Source of the DNA: Candidatus Rokuibacteriota bacterium
Lineage (GTDB): Bacteria; Methylomirabilota; Methylomirabilia; Rokubacteriales; CSP1-6
Direction: 5' to 3'
Assembly (NCBI GenBank): GCA_016209635.1
Contig: JACQWC010000153.1
Location: 1-49,503, forward strand
DNA: 49,503 bases
How positions within the stretch are numbered: the first letter of the stretch is position 1; each line of letters starts with the position of its first letter. Below, piece after piece: positions 8,156 to 16,653 of this stretch. The position numbers were made by a program, and so were the translations under genes. The notes under the pieces are model-generated. The model was not told the origin of the DNA, made no database searches, and worked only from the letters and a program-made list of their open reading frames with translations.

Positions 8156-8884
8156 TCAATGGGCCAGGATCTTGCTCAGGAACATTTGTGTGCGGGGGTT
8201 GGCCGGCCGCGCGAAGAAGGCCTCCGGAGGCCCTTCCTCGACGATGCGCCCGTCGTCCATGAACACGACGCGGTCGGCGACCTTCCTCGCAAAGCTCATC
8301 TCGTGCGTGACCACCACCATGGTCATCCCGTCCCGCGCCAGGCCGACCATGACGTCCAACACCTCGTTGATCATCTCCGGATCTAGCGCGGAGGTCGGCT
8401 CGTCGAAGAGCATGATCCGCGGCTGCATGGCGAGCGCCCGGGCGATGGCGACGCGCTGCTGCTGCCCCCCCGAGAGCTGACTCGGGAAGGCGTCGGCCTT
8501 CTCGGGCATGCCCACCCGGGCGAGAAGGTCCCGAGCCGCGCGCTCGGCCTCGGCGCGCGGCTGGCCCCGCACGATGACGGGCGCCAGAGCGATGTTCCGG
8601 AGCGCAGTCATGTGCGGGTACAGGTTGAACGACTGGAACACCACGCCGATCTCCGCTCGGAGCCGGCGCAGGTCGGTGCCGGGGGCGCCCAGCACCCGGC
8701 CGTCTACGATCACCTCGCCCTGCTGGACCGGCCCGAGGCCATTGATGCACCGGAGCAGGGTGCTCTTCCCGGAACCCGAGGGCCCGCAGACCACGAGCAC
8801 CTCGCCGGCGGCGACCTTGAGGTCGACGTCACACAGCACTTGGTGGGAGCCGTACCACTTGCTCACCCGGCGGAACACGATCAT
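8156..8884 (-). CDS. Amino-acid ABC transporter ATP-binding protein (GlnQ/GltL-type)
   Basis: A 242-residue ATPase. Walker [17 protein letters not shown]-loop [16 protein letters not shown], signature [17 protein letters not shown], Walker [16 protein letters not shown] and the switch histidine [10 protein letters not shown] are all present, the last two being characteristic of the polar amino-acid family. The ORF track runs the frame up to 10036, but that extension lies antisense-frame within the aminotransferase. The real ATG at 8884 overlaps the aminotransferase stop (ATGA), indicating translational coupling and a shared operon. Confidence 0.95.
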   Translation of the reverse strand: MIVFRRVSKWYGSHQVLCDVDLKVAAGEVLVVCGPSGSGKSTLLRCINGLGPVQQGEVIVDGRVLGAPGTDLRRLRAEIGVVFQSFNLYPHMTALRNIALAPVIVRGQPRAEAERAARDLLARVGMPEKADAFPSQLSGGQQQRVAIARALAMQPRIMLFDEPTSALDPEMINEVLDVMVGLARDGMTMVVVTHEMSFARKVADRVVFMDDGRIVEEGPPEAFFARPANPRTQMFLSKILAH

Positions 8885-10248
8885 CGAGCGCGGCTCAGCT
8901 CCTCGACAGCCGCGGTGATCCCACGGTCGAGAATGTCGGCGGCCCGGTCCAGCTCGGCATGGGTCGAGTAGAACGGGGGCACGAACCGAAGGACGCTCCC
9001 GTTCCGGCGCACGCTCAACAGGAGGCCGCCGGTCAGGCAGTGGCGGGAGATGGCCTTGCCCGCCTCGAAGTACGGCGCCCTCGAGTGGCGGTCCCGCACC
9101 AGCTCGATGCCCTGGATCAGTCCCCGGCCGCGGACATCGCCGATCACCTCGTGCTCGACCGCCAGCGTCTCCAGGTGACTCCGCCAGTACTTCCCGACCT
9201 CCCGGGCACGCTCGGGGAGGTTGTCGCCGACAATCACGTCGAGACTCGCGATGGCGGCGTTGCAGGGCAGCGGGTCGTTGGTGTGCGAGTGCCCGACCAC
9301 GAGCCCGCGCTGCGCGACGACTTCCTCGATTTCGGCCGTGGTGATGACCGCGCTGATCTCGATGCCTCCCCCGAAGTGCTTGGCGATGGAGAGCAGGTCC
9401 GGGATGACGCCCTCCTGCTCGCAGGCGAACATGCTGCCGAGCTTGCCGAGCCCGGTCTGCGACTCGTCGAAGATGAGGAGCATGTCCCGCTCCCGGCACG
9501 CCCGCTTGAGCGCTCCCAGCCAGCCGGAAGGGGGCTCGATGACGCCGCCCGCGCTGAACAGAGGCTCGGTGATGACGGCGGCCAGGCTGCCGGTGGACTG
9601 GGCGTCCAGCACCTCCATGCTCCCCTTGAGGCAGGCCAGCTCGCACTTGGGGAAGGTGAGGCCGATCGGACAGCGATAGCAGTAGGGGGCCATGATCGCG
9701 TAGGTGCCGGGGGTCATGGGGCCGTAGCCCTGGTGCCAGCCGGCGAAGGTGAGCGATCGGCTCGCCTCCGACATCCCGTGGAAGCTCACGTGCGGGCTCG
9801 CCACCTCGAAGCCCCCCGTGTACTTCTTGGCGATGGCGACGGCAGCCTCGTTGGAATCGCTCCCCGAGCCGAGGAACATGGATTTCTTGAGGGGAGGCGG
9901 GGCGATCTCGCCAAGCCGGCGGGCCAGCTCGATCTCCTTCACGTTGAAGTAGCTGCTGCTGGCATGGATGAGCGTGTCGCAGCTTTCCTTGATGGCCTCC
10001 ACGATCGTGGGGTTGCTGTGGCCGAGGGCGGAGCACATCTGCCCCGAGTTGTAATCGAGGTACTCCTTGCCGTTGACATCGCGGACGACCGAGCCCCGGC
10101 CTTCACTGAGGACGGGCCCGCTGAAGCTCCCCTTGTCCATGCGGCCGCGGAAGCTGTACTCGCGCGCGATCTCGAGCCACTGCGCCTCGGTGCGCGTCTC
10201 TCCCTGGGGGCCTGCCGCTGTCGTCGTGCCCGTGGGCTTGGTCATCAT
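8881..10248 (-). CDS. Class III PLP aminotransferase, 2,2-dialkylglycine decarboxylase-like
   Basis: A fold-type I PLP enzyme of about 455 residues. Segments [59 protein letters not shown] and [10 protein letters not shown] (Schiff-base lysine) match the order and wording I remember for dialkylglycine decarboxylase, including the SGQM glutamine that in that enzyme helps decarboxylation. A plain omega-aminotransferase is the main alternative. AGGAGG sits 4 bp before ATG 10248 and 7 bp before ATG 10245; either is a better start than the ORF-track ATG at 10332, which would overlap the regulator gene. Being between a GntR regulator and a transporter, it probably acts on the imported amino compound. 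A Cys-rich segment [18 protein letters not shown] near the middle is notable. Confidence 0.85.
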   Translation of the reverse strand: MMTKPTGTTTAAGPQGETRTEAQWLEIAREYSFRGRMDKGSFSGPVLSEGRGSVVRDVNGKEYLDYNSGQMCSALGHSNPTIVEAIKESCDTLIHASSSYFNVKEIELARRLGEIAPPPLKKSMFLGSGSDSNEAAVAIAKKYTGGFEVASPHVSFHGMSEASRSLTFAGWHQGYGPMTPGTYAIMAPYCYRCPIGLTFPKCELACLKGSMEVLDAQSTGSLAAVITEPLFSAGGVIEPPSGWLGALKRACRERDMLLIFDESQTGLGKLGSMFACEQEGVIPDLLSIAKHFGGGIEISAVITTAEIEEVVAQRGLVVGHSHTNDPLPCNAAIASLDVIVGDNLPERAREVGKYWRSHLETLAVEHEVIGDVRGRGLIQGIELVRDRHSRAPYFEAGKAISRHCLTGGLLLSVRRNGSVLRFVPPFYSTHAELDRAADILDRGITAAVEELSRAR

Positions 10249-10270
10249 GGCGCCTCCTTGTGCTCCTGGC

Positions 10271-10963
10271 TCAGGCGAGCTGGGGGTTCTCTCTGAGAAG
10301 GTCGGCCAGCGCCCGGTAGGCGCGCTCCGCACTCAGTCGCGCCTGGCGACCGGCGGCGGCGGCATCCCCCTGGACGAGCGCGTCCAAGATGCCCCGGTGC
10401 TCCTCGAGCGAGACGGGGAGCCGGCCCGGCAGCGACATGGCGAGGTGCCGGTACCGGAGCGTCTGCTTGCCCAGGCTCTCGAGGAGTTGGATCAGCCGCC
10501 GGTTCGGGCAGGCGTCGCGGATGACCTGGTGGAACTGAAGGTTGAGGTCGTAGTACCGGTGCACGTCGTTCTCCTTCACCGCGCGGCTCATCTCGCCGAA
10601 GATCCGCCGCATGCGCTCCACACCCGAGGGCTTGACGTGGGGGCCGGCCCGACTCGTGTAGAGCTCCTCCAGGTGGGCGAGGATCTCGAACGTGTCGGTG
10701 ACCTCCTGGGAGGTGATGGCCGCCACCTGCACACCCCGCGGCTCGTTGGACACCAGGCCCTCGCGCTCCAGCATGCGGAGGGCCTCGCGGACCGGAGCCC
10801 GGCTGACCCCAAAGGCCTCGGCCAGCGCCAGCTCGATGAGTCGCTCACGAGGCTTCCGATCCCCGGCGATGATTTCGGCCTCCAGCCGGGCCGCAATCTC
10901 GTACGCGCGCGATGAGGCGGGAAGGCGCGCTGTCTTCTTCACGGTCAACCGTCTTGTCGCCAT
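10271..10963 (-). CDS. GntR-family transcriptional regulator with FCD ligand domain
   Basis: A winged-helix repressor/activator of the FadR subfamily, about 230 residues. The HTH reads LAEAFGVSRAPVREALRMLEREGLV, followed by the wing RGVQVA and an all-helical FCD domain. FCD metal ligands are visible in YYDLNLQFHQVI and EEHRGI, but the usual third histidine near the end appears to be arginine (RQARLSAERA). I prefer the ATG at 10963 (ATRRLTVKK) over the ORF-track ATG at 11014, because a perfect operator-like palindrome ends three bases before it. The gene is immediately upstream of the aminotransferase and transporter and is the obvious regulator of both. Confidence 0.85.
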   Translation of the reverse strand: MATRRLTVKKTARLPASSRAYEIAARLEAEIIAGDRKPRERLIELALAEAFGVSRAPVREALRMLEREGLVSNEPRGVQVAAITSQEVTDTFEILAHLEELYTSRAGPHVKPSGVERMRRIFGEMSRAVKENDVHRYYDLNLQFHQVIRDACPNRRLIQLLESLGKQTLRYRHLAMSLPGRLPVSLEEHRGILDALVQGDAAAAGRQARLSAERAYRALADLLRENPQLA

Positions 10964-10965
10964 TC

Positions 10966-10975
10966 TTGTCGACAA
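10966..10975. promoter_or_regulatory. Palindromic operator for the GntR/FCD regulator
   Basis: TTGTCGACAA is a perfect 10-bp palindrome of the TNGTNNACNA type bound by FadR-subfamily GntR proteins. It ends two bases before the proposed ATG (10963) on the minus strand. A TATTGT hexamer overlapping it could be the -10 box; there is no Shine-Dalgarno between palindrome and ATG, so the mRNA may be leaderless. Binding here would block transcription initiation, giving negative autoregulation of the regulator and the downstream operon. Confidence 0.55.
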
Positions 10976-11035
10976 TATGGCGCGACGGTAGCAGAAGCGC
11001 CCAGCCCGAGTCAACCGCGCTCTAGGGTGGCCCCT

Positions 11036-12193
11036 TCACGCCTCGCTCAGCCCGTAGAGCCGCGCGCAGTTGTCCCAGAGGATCTTCCGCTTGCTCTCCT
11101 CACCCACCCCCTCGAGCCCGAGGAAGGCGTCGATGGCGTGGGGGTAGGCCGAGTCGTCGTGGGGCCAGTCGCTGGAGATGACGATGTTGTCGTCCCCGAG
11201 CGCGGGGATCGCGTACCGGACGACCGCCTCGTCCGGCTCGACCGCCACCCAGCAGTGACGCCGGAAGTACTCGCTGGGGGGCCGCGACAGGGGGAACCGC
11301 GCGTCGTCGCCGAACTTCTCTACCCGCTCGTCCAGGGTCCAGAGCCACCACGGCACCCAGCTGCAGCTCCCCTCGAGAAACGCCGCCCGGAGTCCGGGGA
11401 ACCGCTCGAACACCCCTCCGGTGAGCAGGCTCCCGACCGCGAGCATCATCTCCACCGGGTGCGCCGCGGCATGCGCCATCGCGAAGTTGTCCATGAAGCG
11501 CCGGCCCAGGTGCTCCTGGTAGGCCATCTGGATCCCGTGGAACGCGACGGGCACCCCGAGCCGTTCGGCCTCCGCCCACAGCGGATCGTAGGCCGGGTCG
11601 TACCACGGCCGGCCGTTGACGGGGTGGTTGGAGAGGACGAGGGCCACCGCCCCCAGTTCGCGCACGCACCGGCGAGCCTCCTCCACCGCGAGGCGCACCT
11701 CGTGGAGCGGCATCACCGCCGCCGCCTTGAGACGCGCCCGGTCCTTCTCGCAGAAGTCGGCCAGCCAGCTGTTGAAGGCCCGACACACGGCGGCCGACAG
11801 CTCGGGGTCCAACCCGTCGATGCCGATGAGGTGGGAGCCGATCGTGCGGAAGACGATGGCCACGTCGATGCCCTCCCGGTCCATCGCCTGCAGCATCGCC
11901 TGGGGGTCGTCTCCGCGGAGGTCCTCGGCCGGGTCGCGGTACCGCCCGCTCGCGACGTGGCGGACGCGGGCCTTCTCGCGCCGCACCCGCGCCAGCCGCC
12001 GTCGCTCGGGCCGATCGAGGAAGGCCGGGAAGACCCGGCCCTCGAACTGCCAGCCCTCCATGTTCGACCCCTCGATCGGCTCGAACCGCGGCGCGCGGTC
12101 CTTGAACCGCGGCTCCAGGTAGCGGAGCCAGAGGTCGTGGGGCTCCACGACGTGGATGTCGCTGTCCATGACCCTGAACCCGCGCTTGGCCAT
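11036..12193 (-). CDS. Amidohydrolase-family (Amidohydro_2/ACMSD-like) metal-dependent hydrolase
   Basis: A 385-residue cytoplasmic TIM-barrel enzyme. The N-terminus VMDSDIHVVEPHDLWLRYLE carries the D-x-H metal motif in the form common to PF04909 proteins; further ligand regions are VPVAFHGI, FAMAHAAAHPVEM and the C-terminal NIVISSDWPHDDSAYPHA. Members of this group decarboxylate or hydrolyse cyclic acids, and many are found in aromatic or terpenoid catabolic clusters. The ORF track extends the frame to 13699 through the SDR and flavoprotein genes; the ATG at 12193, with GGAGGG/GGAGG upstream, is the sensible start. It is last in the EthD-flavoprotein-SDR series and precedes the GntR gene by about 70 bp. 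Confidence 0.88.
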   Translation of the reverse strand: MAKRGFRVMDSDIHVVEPHDLWLRYLEPRFKDRAPRFEPIEGSNMEGWQFEGRVFPAFLDRPERRRLARVRREKARVRHVASGRYRDPAEDLRGDDPQAMLQAMDREGIDVAIVFRTIGSHLIGIDGLDPELSAAVCRAFNSWLADFCEKDRARLKAAAVMPLHEVRLAVEEARRCVRELGAVALVLSNHPVNGRPWYDPAYDPLWAEAERLGVPVAFHGIQMAYQEHLGRRFMDNFAMAHAAAHPVEMMLAVGSLLTGGVFERFPGLRAAFLEGSCSWVPWWLWTLDERVEKFGDDARFPLSRPPSEYFRRHCWVAVEPDEAVVRYAIPALGDDNIVISSDWPHDDSAYPHAIDAFLGLEGVGEESKRKILWDNCARLYGLSEA

Positions 12194-12249
12194 CCTCCGG
12201 CCCTCCTCGCCCGTCCCGTCGTGAAGCGCCCGGCGTCCCGGCTTCCCGC

Positions 12250-13098
12250 TCAGGCCTGACCGGCGGCCTGCCGCAGCGCGGCCCGCATCTGTCCGAGCGC
12301 CTCCTGCTGCGGCGTCCAGAGCCGCCCGCCGATGAGCCCTCCGTCCACCACGAGATCGTGGCCGGTGACGAACCGCGAGTCGTCGCTCGCGAGCCACACG
12401 GCCGCGTGCGCGATGTCGTCGGGAAGCCCCGGGCCCCGCAGGGGCTGCATCCCGGTAAAGATCTGCTGCATCACCCCGGCCGTCTTCTCCGCCGCGTCGT
12501 CCGGGAGTCCCGCCACCTTGCCGAAGATGCCGGTGACGATGGCGCCAGGGGAGATGCTGTTCACGCGCACGCCGCGCTCGCCCAGCTCCATGGCCACACA
12601 GCGCGTCAGGTGGATCACCGCCGCCTTTGCCGCGCTGTAGATCGTCGAGGACGAGTAGCCCGCCCGGAGGCCAGCCACGCTGCCGTTGTTGATGATGCTC
12701 CCCGAGCCCTGCTTCTTCATGACGGGCGCCGCGTGCTTCATACCGAGCATCACGCTGCGCAGGAGGACGGCAATGGCGGCGTCGAAGCGGTCCACCGGGA
12801 TGGTCTCGATGCCGCCGGCCGGGGCGGGGCCGCCCGCGTTGTTGAAGAGGCAGTCGAGGCGCCCGAACCGGGACACCGCGTGGTCCAACACGGCCTTGAC
12901 ATCGGCCTCCCGGGTGACGTCCGCGCGCACGAAGCTCGCCCGCGGGCCGAGCGCCGCCGCGACGCCCTGCCCCAGATCCTCGCGGCGCGCGGCGATGACG
13001 ACGGACGCCCCCTCCGCGACGAATATCTCCACGGTGCGGCGGCCGATACCGCTCGTGCCACCCGTGACGATCGCGACCTTCCCGTCCAGCTTGCCCAT
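12250..13098 (-). CDS. Short-chain dehydrogenase/reductase (SDR)
   Basis: A classical SDR of 282 residues using NAD(P)H. TGGTSGIG (residues 13-20) binds the cofactor, followed by VVIAARR, NNAGG, then the catalytic triad region with Ser in INNGSVAGL and YSAAK. The C-terminal VTGHDLVVDGGL is standard. The residue after the second strand is Ala-Arg-Arg, which favours NADP(H) in many SDRs, though not decisively. The alcohol or ketone substrate is unknown, but its location between a flavin dehydrogenase and an amidohydrolase suggests a step in the same degradative route. Confidence 0.92.
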   Translation of the reverse strand: MGKLDGKVAIVTGGTSGIGRRTVEIFVAEGASVVIAARREDLGQGVAAALGPRASFVRADVTREADVKAVLDHAVSRFGRLDCLFNNAGGPAPAGGIETIPVDRFDAAIAVLLRSVMLGMKHAAPVMKKQGSGSIINNGSVAGLRAGYSSSTIYSAAKAAVIHLTRCVAMELGERGVRVNSISPGAIVTGIFGKVAGLPDDAAEKTAGVMQQIFTGMQPLRGPGLPDDIAHAAVWLASDDSRFVTGHDLVVDGGLIGGRLWTPQQEALGQMRAALRQAAGQA

Positions 13099-13155
13099 GG
13101 CGTCTCCCTCGAAGTGGGCAGATCGAGGCCGGCCGGCGCCTCCAACGAGGCAGCG

Positions 13156-14646
13156 CTACGTGTGGCGGGCGGCTGCGGCGGCCGCGCGCGCCGCCGAGCG
13201 ACCCGCGATCCGGCCGAAGACCGCGCCGGCCATCAGCCCCGCGCCGCCGGGATAGTTGTGGTAGAAGAGGCCCCCGACCAGCTCGCCGGCGGCGAAGAGA
13301 CCGGGAATCGGACGCTGCTCGCAGTCGATCACCTGCCCCGACTCGGTGATCCGGAGGCCGCCGAAGGTGAACGTGATGCCGGTGGTGACCGCGTAGCCCA
13401 GGTACGGCGGCGTGTCGAGCGGGAGCGCCCAGTTCGACTTGGGCGGCGTGATGCCGCGCGTGGCCTTGCCGTCCTTGATCGCCGGATTGAAGGCGCCCGG
13501 CTGCACGGCTCCGTTGTACTCGCGCATGGTCCGGAGGAAGCCCTCGACGTCGATCTCGAGCTTCCGCGCCAGCTCCTCGAGGGTCGACGCCTCGGCCTTC
13601 GTGACCTCGCGGATCCGGTACTCCTCGCGGAGCAGGTGAACGACCTTCTGGTCGAAGATCTGGAAGGCGGCACGCTGCGGCTGCTCGATGATCCGGCATC
13701 CGTACTTGACGTAGGTGTAGTTGCGGAAGTCCGCCCCCTCGTCGACGAACCGCTCGCCGCGGAGGTTCACGATGAGCCCGAGCGGATACGAGTGCTTCTG
13801 GAAGCCGTCGCCGACCTTACGATCGCCGTGCCACGGCGCGTTCAGGTCCCAGGCGACGGCGTGGCAACCGCTCCAGTGGCCCCACGGCAGGGCCCCGATG
13901 TCGAGCGCCATCCGGATCGCGTCGCCGGTGTTGTAGGGCGTGCCGCGCACGCGCGCGAGGTCCCAGTTGCGGCCGAGGTAGCGCGTGCGCATCTCGGCGT
14001 TCGCCTCGAAGCCACCGGCCGCGAGGACCACGCCGCCGCCCTCGACCGTTTCCGTGCCGCCGGGCGTCCGGACCTCGACGCCCGTGACCGCGCCCCGGGC
14101 GTCGACGACGAGGCGCCGCGCCTTCGCCTCGAAGCGGACGTCGATTCCCGTCTTGGCCGCCGCCGCGTACTCCATCTCGACGAGGCCGGGACCGCCGCCG
14201 ACCGCTTCGAGGACGAGCCCGCCCCAGAAGCGAAAGCGATCGCCGACCCGGTAGGCCTGGCGGCCGAACATCGGGATCCACCGGACCCCTCTGTCGCGCA
14301 TCCACCGCACCGTCGGCTGCGACTCGCGCACGAGGATCAGGGCGAGGTCCGGGTCCGCGCAGTCCTCGGTGACGCGCATCAGGTCGTCGTAGTAGGTGTC
14401 CTCCGGGTAGGGGTCGACCTCCATCGAGGCGGCTTCCTCGTCCGAGAGGTCGCCCACCAGCTCGCGCAGCTCGTCGAAGCTCTTGAACGCGAAGCGGAAG
14501 CCGCCGGCCGTGAAGAACGAGTTGCCGCCGCGCCACGCCTCGGGCGCCTTCTCGAGCACGAGGACGCGCGCGCCCTCCTCACGGGCGGAGAGGGCCGCGC
14601 ACAGGGCCGCGTTGCCACCCCCGACGACGATGACGTCGTACGCCAC
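13156..14646 (-). CDS. FAD-dependent dehydrogenase of the fumarate reductase / TcuA type
   Basis: A 496-residue flavoprotein. The Rossmann motif VIVVGGGNAALCAALSA at the N-terminus (GxGxxA variant with Asn) and LEKAPEAWRGGNS resemble FAD-dependent tricarballylate dehydrogenase, and the C-terminal GLFAAGELVGG...YPGGAGL is the second FAD-contact region. The catalytic core contains FGGLRITESGQV. TcuA-like proteins oxidise carboxylic acids by inserting a double bond, but ketosteroid dehydrogenases share this fold, so the substrate is open. I chose GTG 14646, directly before the Rossmann strand; the ORF-track ATG at 14799 would add about 50 residues that are the EthD gene in another frame. Confidence 0.85.
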   Translation of the reverse strand: MAYDVIVVGGGNAALCAALSAREEGARVLVLEKAPEAWRGGNSFFTAGGFRFAFKSFDELRELVGDLSDEEAASMEVDPYPEDTYYDDLMRVTEDCADPDLALILVRESQPTVRWMRDRGVRWIPMFGRQAYRVGDRFRFWGGLVLEAVGGGPGLVEMEYAAAAKTGIDVRFEAKARRLVVDARGAVTGVEVRTPGGTETVEGGGVVLAAGGFEANAEMRTRYLGRNWDLARVRGTPYNTGDAIRMALDIGALPWGHWSGCHAVAWDLNAPWHGDRKVGDGFQKHSYPLGLIVNLRGERFVDEGADFRNYTYVKYGCRIIEQPQRAAFQIFDQKVVHLLREEYRIREVTKAEASTLEELARKLEIDVEGFLRTMREYNGAVQPGAFNPAIKDGKATRGITPPKSNWALPLDTPPYLGYAVTTGITFTFGGLRITESGQVIDCEQRPIPGLFAAGELVGGLFYHNYPGGAGLMAGAVFGRIAGRSAARAAAAAARHT

Positions 14647-14660
14647 GGGGCAGCCGGTCC

Positions 14661-14975
14661 CTAGCCGACGACCTCGCTCAGCTGCATCTGGGGCTTGATG
14701 TCCGTATAGTTGGGGACGTCGCCCATGATCTCCTTGCCGTGGACGCCCAGGCCCTTCTGCAGCTCCTCCGCCGATCTCAGGTAGACGTGGACGATGCACA
14801 CGTAGGGCGCCGGCGAGCCCGGAGCGCCGCCGGCCATCCCCCTGGCGATCTCGTAGCGCACGAAGCCGAAGTCCTTCAGCCGCTGGGCCACCATGGGCAT
14901 GTGCTTTTGCTGGAAGTAGGTGAGGTCGAACTTCTTGCCGGACTCGTTCGAATAGAGGACGGACAGGCAGATCAT
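14661..14975 (-). CDS. EthD-domain (dimeric alpha/beta-barrel) protein
   Basis: A 104-residue protein of the EthD family. It begins with a strand (ICLSVLYSNESGKKFDLTYF), has the conserved HMPMVAQRL helix containing the family's histidine, and YVCIVHVYLRSAEEL as a second strand-helix unit. EthD proteins occur beside ether- and ring-degrading enzymes and may act as small lyases, isomerases or heme-linked helpers; the biochemical role is often unknown. It is the first gene of the minus-strand cluster, stops 15 bp before the flavoprotein start, and is presumably co-expressed with it. Confidence 0.8.
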   Translation of the reverse strand: MICLSVLYSNESGKKFDLTYFQQKHMPMVAQRLKDFGFVRYEIARGMAGGAPGSPAPYVCIVHVYLRSAEELQKGLGVHGKEIMGDVPNYTDIKPQMQLSEVVG

Positions 14976-15011
14976 GGGCGCCTCCCGCGGTCTGGAATGA
15001 TGCGTCGTACC

Positions 15012-15812
15012 CTACGCGGGGGGTTCGGACGTGTCAACACCACGTGCCTGGCACAGCATCTCGATCAGGACCTCGCGGGTCGCCGGGGCGCTCGTGACCT
15101 CGCGGGGGAACGGGATGCGGACGCTCCAGCGGCGCCGGCCCTGCCGGAGCCGGAGCTTGAACCCCAGGCGGTCCACCGCGGCCATCGTCGCCTCCTCGGC
15201 CTCGACGCCGGCGAAGCACCGCGCGTACGCGAGCAGCGCGTCGGGGTGGTCGCGGTTCATGTGCTCGAGGACCCCCGCCGCCGCGTCGGCCAGCGGGTCC
15301 GGGCGCGCCGCGCGGTATTCCGCGGCGTCGACCCAGCCCATGGCGGCGAACCCGCCGACGAAGTACACGTCGGCGACGTCCAGCCGCCAGAAGGCGAAGT
15401 CGCCGAAGTCCGCCCAGTACGCGGCCGTCTCGTGGCTGGCGAGATACGTCGCGCGCACGGTCGCGGCCTCGCCGGCCGGGACCGGCCTCGCCTCGCCCAT
15501 CAGCGTGACACGGCCGGCGGCGAGCGGATCCCCCGTGACGCCCGGCTGGGCGACCAGGAGGCTCGCCCGGGGGTCGGCCTGGAGGTTCTGCGTGTGCATC
15601 GCCATCGAGCTGATCAGGAGGAGCGGCCGGCCCTCCCCGTCGAGCCCGTACGGCATGATCGACGCGAACGGGTGGCCGGGGTGCCTGCGCGAGAGCGTGG
15701 CGAGCGCGCCCGTGCGACCGAGGTACATGAGCGTCCGCGCCCGCTCGGCATACGTCGGCTCGGGGATCCGCGGCGCGTCGGATGCGCTCGGCGGGCCCGC
15801 GTGGCGGCTCAC
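15012..15812 (-). CDS. HugZ-like FMN-binding protein (PNPOx-like plus DUF2470)
   Basis: A 266-residue two-domain protein. Residues about 20-170 form a pyridoxamine-phosphate-oxidase-like split barrel (RTLMYLGRTGALATLSRR, PLLLISSMAMHTQNLQADPRASLLV, RVTLMGEARPV). Residues about 180-260 form the DUF2470 domain, with VLEHMNRDHPDALLAYAR carrying the histidine-rich helix. Proteins of this architecture include HugZ/HutZ heme-degrading or heme-storage proteins, but many are uncharacterised flavoproteins. The GTG start at 15812 overlaps the stop of the upstream HsdM-like remnant (GTGA), so translation may depend on that short frame. Confidence 0.85.
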   Translation of the reverse strand: MSRHAGPPSASDAPRIPEPTYAERARTLMYLGRTGALATLSRRHPGHPFASIMPYGLDGEGRPLLLISSMAMHTQNLQADPRASLLVAQPGVTGDPLAAGRVTLMGEARPVPAGEAATVRATYLASHETAAYWADFGDFAFWRLDVADVYFVGGFAAMGWVDAAEYRAARPDPLADAAAGVLEHMNRDHPDALLAYARCFAGVEAEEATMAAVDRLGFKLRLRQGRRRWSVRIPFPREVTSAPATREVLIEMLCQARGVDTSEPPA

Positions 15813-16177
15813 AGCATCTTGCGCAAGGCCGCGATCGCGTCAGCCACCTCGCGCCCCTTGGCCTCGATCAGATCGAGCAGCTCCTCGGGCGTGTCCTCGT
15901 CCTTCTTGGCGCTCACCGCCCGCGCCCGCTCGGCCTCCCGCGCCTCGCGCTCGTGCGGGATGGGAAGGAGGAGGATCCAGGTCAGCTCCGGAACGTACTG
16001 GAGCGCTGCGGCGCAGTTGGAGCGCCGCATGATGTCGCAGATGCTCTTGACGGCAGCGTCGACCGACTGCGGCGTCGCGAGACGCCTGCCGCTTTGAAAG
16101 CCCGATTTCAAAGCGCCGGCTCGGCGAACAGTTCCCGCAGCCCCTTGACTGCTGGCCGCCCTTCCTTCAGGAGCCAC
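15809..16177 (-). pseudogene. Type I restriction-modification HsdM N-terminal remnant
   Basis: The middle of this short frame (VKSICDIMRRSNCAAALQYVPELTWILLL) closely matches, from memory, the N-terminal helical domain of a family of type I methyltransferase HsdM subunits. A complete HsdM has about 500 residues; here the catalytic SAM-binding domain and NPPY motif are absent. The frame jumps after about 40 such residues to a charged helical tail (PEELLDLIEAKGREVADAIAALRKML). This looks like an internally deleted gene that stayed in frame. The true start is uncertain: ATG 16177 lies within the upstream gene, and a TTG at 16111 overlaps that gene's TGA. A functional small helical protein cannot be excluded, because its stop is coupled to the HugZ-like gene. 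Confidence 0.55.
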
Positions 16178-16644
16178 CGTGTGAAGAAGAGGACCTCAAG
16201 ATTCTCGATGGCGCCAGTACGCGGGCTCCGTCGCGCGATCACGTTGTATTCGAGCTGTTCCGTCTCCTGGTCGGGGTACGGGGAGACCTTGTTGATGTAG
16301 AGGATGTCGCCCTCCTCGTCGTACTCGAACTTCAAGGCCGTTTCCATTCCACGTCCCCCTTCACCGGCTATCGCGTCGATTCTCCCGAGATCCCGTCTCG
16401 TCTTGAAATCTAGAAGGATGACATCTTCATTCTCAGGCAGGTCGAAAGTGTGATCTCGCGCGTTATAGTGTTTGCGGAAATTCCGGTCAATGGTTCTCAG
16501 TTCTCGAACCACGCACTTTCCATTCGCCGGATTTCTAATCCGGAGGTAGTCTCTCTTTAGAGCTGGTTGCGGCGACACCCACACCCATCCCTCGCCGGTT
16601 TCGTCATGAAGAGCCGCGAAGACACGGAATACCTTGGTGGCCAT
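16108..16644 (-). CDS. Hypothetical protein with C-terminal DUF2283-like domain
   Basis: 178 residues. The second half (ALKFEYDEEGDILYINKVSP...LEYNVIARRSPRTGAIENLEVLFF) resembles DUF2283, a small domain of unknown function often found in toxin-antitoxin-like or mobile neighbourhoods. The first 95 residues match nothing I know. An ATG at 16347, just before the DUF2283 part, is preceded by AAGGGGG at good spacing, so the domain may also be made separately; the long form could be a fusion of two small genes. The region 16380-16620 is visibly richer in A+T than its neighbours (ctaatccggaggtagtctct and similar), consistent with horizontal acquisition. It overlaps the HsdM remnant. Confidence 0.6.
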   Translation of the reverse strand: MATKVFRVFAALHDETGEGWVWVSPQPALKRDYLRIRNPANGKCVVRELRTIDRNFRKHYNARDHTFDLPENEDVILLDFKTRRDLGRIDAIAGEGGRGMETALKFEYDEEGDILYINKVSPYPDQETEQLEYNVIARRSPRTGAIENLEVLFFTRWLLKEGRPAVKGLRELFAEPAL

Positions 16645-16653
16645 TCTCGTCCG

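Noticed and set aside
9219-9235. TTGTCGCCGACAA palindrome resembling the GntR operator
   Set aside because: It has an odd one-base centre, is inside the aminotransferase coding sequence (GDNL codons), and is too far from any start to be a convincing operator.
12358-14664. 768-residue plus-strand ORF
   Set aside because: Antisense to the SDR and flavoprotein genes, no recognisable fold.
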